11,937 nt of DNA from Moraxellaceae bacterium (GTDB lineage: Bacteria > Pseudomonadota > Gammaproteobacteria > Pseudomonadales > UBA3067): positions 1-11,937 of the forward strand of contig NVTH01000105.1 of assembly GCA_002401525.1 (NCBI GenBank), written 5' to 3'. How positions within the stretch are numbered: the stretch's first letter is position 1; each line of letters starts with the position of its first letter. Below are positions 8,190 to 11,937 of this stretch, one piece after another. The position numbers and the translations under genes are program-made. The notes beneath the pieces were generated by a model. The model was given only the letters and a program-made list of their open reading frames with translations, was not told the DNA's origin and made no database searches.

Positions 8190-8211
8190 TTAACCTTGAT
8201 CATAGAGTTTT
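8170..8211 (+). terminator. Terminator-like hairpin overlapping the hydrolase stop codon
   Basis: ACTCTATGATC (8170-8180) pairs perfectly with GATCATAGAGT (8198-8208). After one bulged G (8181), AAGG/CCTT extends the stem, leaving an 8-nt AT loop and TTTT at 8208-8211. The stem is AT-rich and the T run is short, so it may be a modest terminator. The left arm encodes the last residues of the hydrolase, and the TAA stop (8187-8189) lies in the loop. On the minus strand no T run follows, so it should not end the convergent gene efficiently. Confidence 0.6.
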
Positions 8212-8256
8212 GACGCGACAGCATTTTTTGCGCATACGTTTATAAGTGTATAACTA

Positions 8257-10155
8257 TTAATTAATTTTAATAACAACCAATCCGTTGCCACCGGCACCGT
8301 TGAGGTTTATATCCCCTTCGGCAATTCCTGGTAGGTAATCTGGATCATTTTGTGCTGCGGGGGTCGCACCTTCGCCCGCGAGGGTTGAGGCATTTGACAC
8401 TCCAGATCCATCAATAAAACTGGAGCCACCACCACCGGCCGCACCTCCACAGTTACCACCACCTTCGCCGCCTCCAAAGTAGCCTCCTCCGCCACCGCCG
8501 GAGCCTCCGTCTGAGTCGTTACCCGCACCATCGCCTCCGATACCGTCGCCCCAGCCTCCGATTGTTACAGAATATCCTGTTGCTAACCCACCTCCATCAG
8601 GCCCCACTCCAGAAGCACCAGTCCGGCGTCCTCCAGTGCCTCCTGCTCCAGGCTCAGATTGGCTACCTCCTTCACCGCCAATTGCTTCACCACCGCAAGA
8701 AGTGTCTGTCGCGCTATCACCTTGTATGCCCAATAGTCCCCCTCCGGAGCCGCCTATATAAATGCCGGAAGATGCACTACCGCCGCCACCGCCTGCAATC
8801 ATTAATCTGTCGGATATGCGGAGAATAGATGATGCGCCTCCACCAGCACCCGCATATTGGTTTAAATCAGAATCTACAATCGATTCCCCTCCTCCAGCGA
8901 CATAGATAAATAATTCCTCTCCTGATGAGACTACGATATCTCCTTGAGAAAAGCCTCCAGCCCCTCCTGAGGACGGTAGAATATGACTGCCTCCTCCTCC
9001 GCCCCATAACTTTGTAGTTATTAAAGTAACTCCCGCTGGCACGATAAAGCTCTGAACACTTCCGGTGTATTGGAAAACAAAGGAGGCTTCATCTGGCGGG
9101 GGTGGCGTTGCATTAAATTCATCTGTGACAAGAATAAATCTGAGCGAAAGACTGTCAAATGGGTCTGCTATGATGGCCCCAAAAATATCCGAGTGGGTAA
9201 ATGTAATGCTGTTTAAATCAACGCTATTAATGGTGATTACATCTGTATTAACTGAAGCGGCCTCCATCGTAGAGCTAAATCCTACGGAATCAGTATTCAG
9301 GTTATGAGACAGTTCAAATTGACCTGCGTTAAGTTCAGCAATCGCCCAATTGGTAGGCAATGATGATTGGGCCGGATTGACTAGATCGATTACACCTGTA
9401 AAAACATTGGTAGCATCCCCTGGCTCCCCGTCAATTCCGTTTGTTCCGTCTATCCCGTCTATCCCGTTGGTCCCATTTGTGCCGTCTATCCCGTTGGTCC
9501 CATTTGTGCCGTCTATTCCGTTGGTCCCATTTGTGCCGTCTATTCCATTGGTCCCATCAATTCCATTGGCCCCATTTATTCCATCTAGGCCTGGAGGGCC
9601 TTCAATGCCGCCGTCAGCGATTAATTCTTCAATTGTCGTTGTTCTGGTATCTAAGTCGCTAATATTATCTTCATTAATTGTAACTCTATTTTCAAGGTTA
9701 TAGATTTCTAAATTTTCGACAATAAGAATGGGGAATTCGGTGACAACATCTGGGACCTCCAGAAGCAAACCTAAGTCTTTACCGATATATTGGACAACAA
9801 AATCACCCAAGTTATCTTTGTTCGGTGTCAAAGAAACAGATCCGGTAAGATTATTTCCTCGTTTTTTAGATTTAACAGCTTCTCCTGTATTTATGTTGAC
9901 TAAAGATATTCGGTCGTCTTTATCCAGCTCACTGTCTGGGTCTGAGATTGTAAAGCTAACTTCAACGCCAGCACCCGCTTCGACTACTATTTGACCGCTA
10001 GCGGTAGGTATATTAAGGATTTGCAAATCAATGGTGTATTGAGCGTTTGCGACTGCTGAAAACATTACGCTTAACAAGATTATTAGACAAAAAATTGATT
10101 TTTGTAGCCTGGTTAAATTTTGATCTAATGCGATATATTTTTTATAAATTAGCAT
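8257..10155 (-). CDS. Secreted collagen-like protein with ALK/LTK-type glycine-rich C-terminal domain
   Basis: A 632-residue exported protein, probably cell-surface or fibrous. Residues 1-38 are a signal peptide with a long n-region, a hydrophobic core around CLIILLSVMF and predicted cleavage after AVANA. Residues ~39-150 look like a beta-sandwich. LENRVTINEDNISDLDTRTTT... (~155-180) has a coiled-coil-like pattern that could nucleate trimers. Residues 186-248 are 21 uninterrupted Gly-X-Y triplets (GPP GLD ... GEP GDA). A beta-rich domain (~250-345) and a PPPP linker follow. From ~357 comes a glycine-rich domain (FQYTGSVQSFIVPAGVT, KLWGGGGG, IYVAGGGE, LMIAGGGGGSA, GGGGGSSF) resembling PF12810-type domains of ALK/LTK, with two Cys that may pair. 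The function is unknown; adhesion or matrix formation is plausible. No clear Shine-Dalgarno precedes ATG 10155, although a promoter candidate lies ~60 nt upstream. Confidence 0.85.
   Translation of the reverse strand: MLIYKKYIALDQNLTRLQKSIFCLIILLSVMFSAVANAQYTIDLQILNIPTASGQIVVEAGAGVEVSFTISDPDSELDKDDRISLVNINTGEAVKSKKRGNNLTGSVSLTPNKDNLGDFVVQYIGKDLGLLLEVPDVVTEFPILIVENLEIYNLENRVTINEDNISDLDTRTTTIEELIADGGIEGPPGLDGINGANGIDGTNGIDGTNGTNGIDGTNGTNGIDGTNGTNGIDGIDGTNGIDGEPGDATNVFTGVIDLVNPAQSSLPTNWAIAELNAGQFELSHNLNTDSVGFSSTMEAASVNTDVITINSVDLNSITFTHSDIFGAIIADPFDSLSLRFILVTDEFNATPPPPDEASFVFQYTGSVQSFIVPAGVTLITTKLWGGGGGSHILPSSGGAGGFSQGDIVVSSGEELFIYVAGGGESIVDSDLNQYAGAGGGASSILRISDRLMIAGGGGGSASSGIYIGGSGGGLLGIQGDSATDTSCGGEAIGGEGGSQSEPGAGGTGGRRTGASGVGPDGGGLATGYSVTIGGWGDGIGGDGAGNDSDGGSGGGGGGYFGGGEGGGNCGGAAGGGGSSFIDGSGVSNASTLAGEGATPAAQNDPDYLPGIAEGDINLNGAGGNGLVVIKIN
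9412..9600 (-). repeat. Collagen-like Gly-X-Y coding repeat (21 triplets) with 27-bp tandem units
   Basis: The minus strand encodes 21 consecutive Gly-X-Y triplets. The core consists of near-identical 27-bp units, each encoding GIDGTNGTN-type nonapeptides, starting at 9466, 9493 and 9520, with a fourth diverging unit from 9547. The unit length is a multiple of nine, so gain or loss of a unit keeps both the reading frame and the triplet register. Confidence 0.95.
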
Positions 10156-10440
10156 TACAATTACCCATATTGTTTCGAATAGCCTTTTTTAAAAGGTTAG
10201 AAGTTGGCCTCCCTAAATAAAGGTAATAAATCAGATTTCGTCAATAAAATATACTAAAGCCTATCGTTTTATTTATGTGTAAATAATTTTCTGGATTGAA
10301 ATTCTCAGATGTACTTCGTAAAGAAATTTTAAAAACTCGGGATTAATTCTTAGGTAGATAAATTGTAAGCTTGTTATGGCGTGGTCTAAGTGTTGACCTT
10401 GGCCGTCAGTTTAATATACTCGATGGCCGTTTTGGACTTT
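10156..10440. other. AT-rich upstream region of the collagen-like gene
   Basis: A 285-bp AT-rich stretch. Apart from the promoter candidate at 10216-10244, I see no gene or RNA element. Its right end (about 10370-10440) has faint resemblance to internal parts of the hydrolase gene, including a GGCCGTTTTGGA string reminiscent of the codons for GGRFW. This may be decayed remains of the second copy. Confidence 0.5.
10216..10244 (-). promoter_or_regulatory. Candidate sigma-70 promoter for the collagen-like protein gene
   Basis: On the minus strand TTGACG (10244-10239, five of six consensus) is followed after 17 nt by TTTATT (10221-10216, four of six). Transcription would begin near 10209, giving a leader of about 54 nt. 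That leader contains a small palindrome, CCTTTT/AAAAGG at 10183-10196, but no strong ribosome-binding site. Confidence 0.45.
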
Positions 10441-10579
10441 AGCTATTTCGAAGCGCAATGAAATATCACCAAGATAACAGACTGGTCTTTATTGAAATGT
10501 GGACTGAATACAAATCTTTTTTTAGAAAAGATTTTAGTCCGTGGAATAATTTGAACCAGGGGCTGGTGGATGATTGGAA
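10441..10579 (+). repeat. Direct repeat, copy 2 (hydrolase 3' remnant)
   Basis: Counterpart of 8011-8149, in the same orientation and offset by 2430 nt without gaps. Similarity at DNA level becomes patchy after 10579, although the encoded protein ends remain alignable to the stop, and collinearity is lost before 10441. Confidence 0.9.
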
Positions 10580-10619
10580 GCGTTCAAATATGAATAAATA
10601 TAGCGCATTGCCCGCCTAG
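10443..10619 (+). pseudogene. Truncated paralogue of the PF10118-like hydrolase (3' fragment)
   Basis: Codons 10443-10616, ending at TAG 10617-10619, read LFRSAMKYHQDN, then FIEMWTEYKSFFRKDF and NLNQGLVDDW, and finish with NKYSALPA. This aligns to the last ~57 residues of the intact hydrolase (LFRDAMEYHQDN ... NQTKYSMIEG). The codon just upstream of 10443 is TAG in frame, and all proposed metal-binding residues are missing, so it cannot be functional alone. Many differences from the intact gene are silent or conservative, and two long blocks are identical at DNA level, which suggests a fairly recent duplication, gene conversion or selection on the paralogue before truncation. The fragment lacks the hairpin found at the intact gene's stop. 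Confidence 0.85.
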
Positions 10620-10699
10620 AGCATCAATTCCCTTTGGGTTGTTGCGTGCTCAATGATGCCCGTAAGAACGAAAGGGATATTGGACACTGCTTATGTAAA

Positions 10700-11160
10700 G
10701 GCCTCACTGTTTTAGTATTATTATTCTTATTTTCTATTTCTTATTATCTATATTACGTGGGTAAACTGAGCTTCCACTGTTTTTATTTGGGTCTAATTAT
10801 TTATAGTTCTTGTTTTTAATTCTTTTTCTGTTCTGCTTCTATTATTATTTTAGTTTGTCGTTGCTGTCTTTATTCTTCTTCTGTATTTTTTGTTGAGCCC
10901 CATTTTGGGTGTTATTATTTTGTGATGCTTGTTTCTTGTTGTTCTGTCTGCCTGTTTTTCTATCTTTATTTTTGTTGTTATCGTTTCTAGTTCTTATCCG
11001 TTTGTTGGCAGCTTTGTTGTTGTTATTAAGTCTGCTTTTCTTGTTGTTCTGTTTGTTCTTCTGTTTGCCCTATTATTGTAATTCTTGTTAGTCGTGTTGT
11101 TTTTGTTAGTAGTCAGCTTGTTGTTGTTAGTTTGTTTTTTAGTTGTTGTTAGTATGATTA
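10700..11160. repeat. T-rich, A-depleted low-complexity region
   Basis: By direct count, 10921-11100 contains 104 T and only 15 A out of 180 bases. The plus strand is dominated by TTGTT, TTCTT and TTATT strings. A 16-nt word built on TTTCTTGTTGTTCTGT occurs at both 10932-10947 and 11037-11052. Open stretches exist on the plus strand, but they encode only Leu/Phe/Cys-rich strings expected from base composition; the complementary strand (AAC/AAG/ACA-rich) is broken by stops. I see no gene, RNA or protein-binding pattern here. Confidence 0.8.
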
Positions 11161-11164
11161 ATAG

Positions 11165-11296
11165 AATGCAATCGGTAGGCCAGGTTTCGAACTTTTAGCA
11201 TTTCTAAGCGGCGTATATTTTGACGTTTACAACAATATTCTATTTGGCGGGGGTATGCGCTTAAGTTTCGGACGGATTATCGGCCAATCAATTTAA
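11165..11296 (+). pseudogene. Possible 3' remnant of an outer-membrane beta-barrel gene
   Basis: An open stretch of 43 codons ends at TAA 11294-11296 and reads ...FLSGVYFDVYNNILFGGG, then MRLSFGRIIGQSI. The alternating aromatic/small pattern with GGGMRLSF near the end resembles the last strands of an outer-membrane barrel. It has no plausible start: the in-frame codon before it is TAG (11162-11164), and the open part begins exactly where the T-rich tract ends, as if that tract replaced the gene body. An open frame of this length can occur by chance, so the call rests on the residue pattern alone. Confidence 0.25.
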
Positions 11297-11307
11297 CAAT
11301 TAATTGG
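11284..11307. repeat. Small AT-rich inverted repeat
   Basis: CCAATCAATT (11284-11293) and AATTAATTGG (11298-11307) pair with one mismatch across a 4-nt loop. It overlaps the stop of the possible barrel remnant and may be what is left of its terminator; no T run follows. Confidence 0.35.
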
Positions 11308-11571
11308 GTGCTTAAGTCTATATCTCTAAATCGAATAAAAAATAGGGCTTAAGAGTGGAGGCATAGAGCCTGGAGGGTAAAATAACTGAGATTGATAGAA
11401 CCAAGAAGAAAACGCTTTTTGAAAAATTTTCAATCTGCAACGTCGTTCTGCGAAACAGCTCTCGTTTCGCAAAGTATTGGTCTGTATAAAACTATTACTC
11501 CTTAGTGCGTATTGTAAATGGTCGGTTAACCTACAGTGTTCGAAGTAATGATATGCGTCTATCAACAGGCA
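11297..11571. other. Non-coding stretch without recognised gene
   Basis: I see no supportable gene in this 275-bp interval. It contains a hairpin, TGCGAAAC (11449-11456) with GTTTCGCA (11464-11471) around a 7-nt loop, and recurrent GCTTAAGT/GCTTAAGA words at 11310 and 11347 (a further copy is at 11259). Nothing identifies these as parts of a known element. Confidence 0.5.
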
Positions 11572-11612
11572 GCCCGAGCTATTGCCATAGGGAAATCAGC
11601 ACTAGCTCGGGC
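11572..11612 (-). terminator. Inverted repeat downstream of the acyl-CoA synthetase gene
   Basis: GCCCGAGCTA (11572-11581) and TAGCTCGGGC (11603-11612) form a perfect 10-bp GC-rich stem with a 21-nt loop, 26 nt past the stop of the minus-strand ligase gene. Position and stem strength suit a transcription terminator or mRNA-stabilising hairpin. No clear T run follows on either strand, so rho-independent termination is not assured. Confidence 0.5.
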
Positions 11613-11638
11613 CATTCTTTCGATTAGCTCCTTTAGCC

Positions 11639-11937
11639 TTACGCCTTTTCTGTTTGGGCTGTTGCGACTTTAAGAATGGGCTTTTTAGCGAGGTCCCTCA
11701 GGGCCTTATAGTGGGGCTTGCCTATTAAGGTGCGGGGGAATTCATCGACAAATATAATTCGCCGAGGGCGTTTGTAGCCGGATATTTTGCCTTTGGTGAA
11801 TTCCATGATTTCTTGTTCGCTTAAGTGCACGCCTTCTTGAAGCTCTACTACAGCGGTGACTAGTTCACCGTACTTGTCATCGGGTGTGGCAGTAAGCCCC
11901 ACGATTTCAATGCCTTCCATCTTTTTGATTAGGTTTT
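11639..11937 (-). CDS. Acyl-CoA synthetase / AMP-dependent ligase, C-terminal part (runs off window)
   Basis: The visible ~98 residues are the C-terminal subdomain of an ANL-superfamily (acyl-CoA synthetase) enzyme, which activates a carboxylic acid with ATP and joins it to CoA. The pattern GLTATPDDKYGELVTAVVEL, then KGKISGYKRPRRIIFVDEFPRT and IGKPHYKALRDL, is typical of that subdomain, and the Lys in the GK of PRTLIGK is the expected adenylation-step residue. The frame continues without a stop to the window edge (NLIKKMEG...), so the Met at 11920 is internal and the real start is outside. Substrate cannot be told from this part; the GKPxYK form departs from the common TATGK-I-LRK ending. A strong hairpin follows the gene. 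Confidence 0.88.
   Translation of the reverse strand, partial: NLIKKMEGIEIVGLTATPDDKYGELVTAVVELQEGVHLSEQEIMEFTKGKISGYKRPRRIIFVDEFPRTLIGKPHYKALRDLAKKPILKVATAQTEKA

Noticed and set aside
9466..9560. Regular 27-bp repeats resembling a CRISPR array
   Set aside because: Units are directly adjacent with no unique spacers and encode collagen triplets in frame; no cas genes are present.
9350..9703. Plus-strand open frame with repeated SIPLVPFVP-like units
   Set aside because: It is the antisense of the collagen repeat; the proline periodicity mirrors the glycine codons of the minus-strand gene, which has a signal peptide and recognisable domains.
10634..10819. Plus-strand open frame of 61 codons
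   Set aside because: No ribosome-binding site or family resemblance; its Leu/Phe/Ile/Tyr-rich end is what T-rich DNA yields by composition.
10909..11091. Very hydrophobic Leu/Phe/Cys-rich 60-codon frame, like a small membrane protein
   Set aside because: It lies wholly in the T-rich tract, and its composition is explained by that base bias; there is no charged loop pattern or ribosome-binding site.
10700..11160. A-depleted tract as a product of a diversity-generating retroelement (adenine mutagenesis)
   Set aside because: No reverse transcriptase, template repeat or target gene is visible; the tract is longer than usual variable regions and non-coding.
11181..11200. GGTTTCGAAC resembling a tRNA T-loop
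   Set aside because: No matching T-stem, acceptor stem or anticodon arm can be built around it.
11259..11317. Integron attC-like or attachment site suggested by TTTAACAATTAATT and paired GCTTAAGT words
   Set aside because: Core-site (RYYYAAC/GTTRRRY) arrangement and pairing arms are not met, and no integrase gene is present.
11326..11565. Minus-strand frame of 79 codons with several Cys and His
   Set aside because: It needs a TTG start without a ribosome-binding site and resembles no family; it also spans a hairpin more typical of non-coding DNA.

Overview
The window looks like part of a gammaproteobacterial, probably marine, chromosome. This is an inference from the gene families (exosortase-type/O-antigen-type asparagine synthase, WbqC, PF10118-type hydrolase, acyl-CoA ligase) and from moderate-to-low GC; nothing here fixes the species. 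No tRNA, rRNA, CRISPR array, transposase or integrase is visible.

Region 1 (1-4554, + strand) is the end of a tightly packed surface-polysaccharide operon: a 5'-truncated glutamine-dependent asparagine synthase, a WbqC-family protein, an RmlB-like NAD-dependent sugar-nucleotide dehydratase/epimerase and a DegT-family PLP sugar aminotransferase. Consecutive reading frames overlap by 8, 8 and 1 nt, and two genes start with TTG or GTG, so translation is probably coupled. Region 2 (4542-6997, - strand) converges on it with a two-gene unit: a three-part TPR / SAM-methyltransferase / zinc-ribbon protein, then a sugar N-formyltransferase whose end overlaps the aminotransferase by 13 nt. A dehydratase, an aminotransferase and a formyltransferase together are the enzymes that make an NDP-4-formamido-dideoxy sugar, so the convergent units probably serve one O-antigen/capsule pathway.

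Region 3 (6998-10619) starts with a 313-bp divergent intergenic stretch and a PF10118-like putative diiron 'metal-dependent hydrolase' (+), whose stop codon lies inside a terminator-like hairpin. A 632-residue secreted protein (-) follows: signal peptide, beta-rich domain, short coiled coil, 21 collagen-like Gly-X-Y triplets, a beta-rich domain and a long glycine-rich C-terminal domain resembling the one in ALK/LTK receptors and its bacterial relatives. On its far side is a truncated copy of the hydrolase 3' end, in the same orientation and at a constant offset of 2430 nt. The surface-protein gene therefore sits between direct repeats of about 139 bp.

Region 4 (10620-11937) is mostly non-coding: about 450 bp of strikingly T-rich, A-depleted sequence, then a short coding-like remnant resembling an outer-membrane beta-barrel C-terminus, then hairpins, and finally the C-terminal end of an acyl-CoA synthetase (-) that runs off the window. 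Regions 3-4 look like a rearranged, decaying accessory junction; regions 1-2 look intact and functional.
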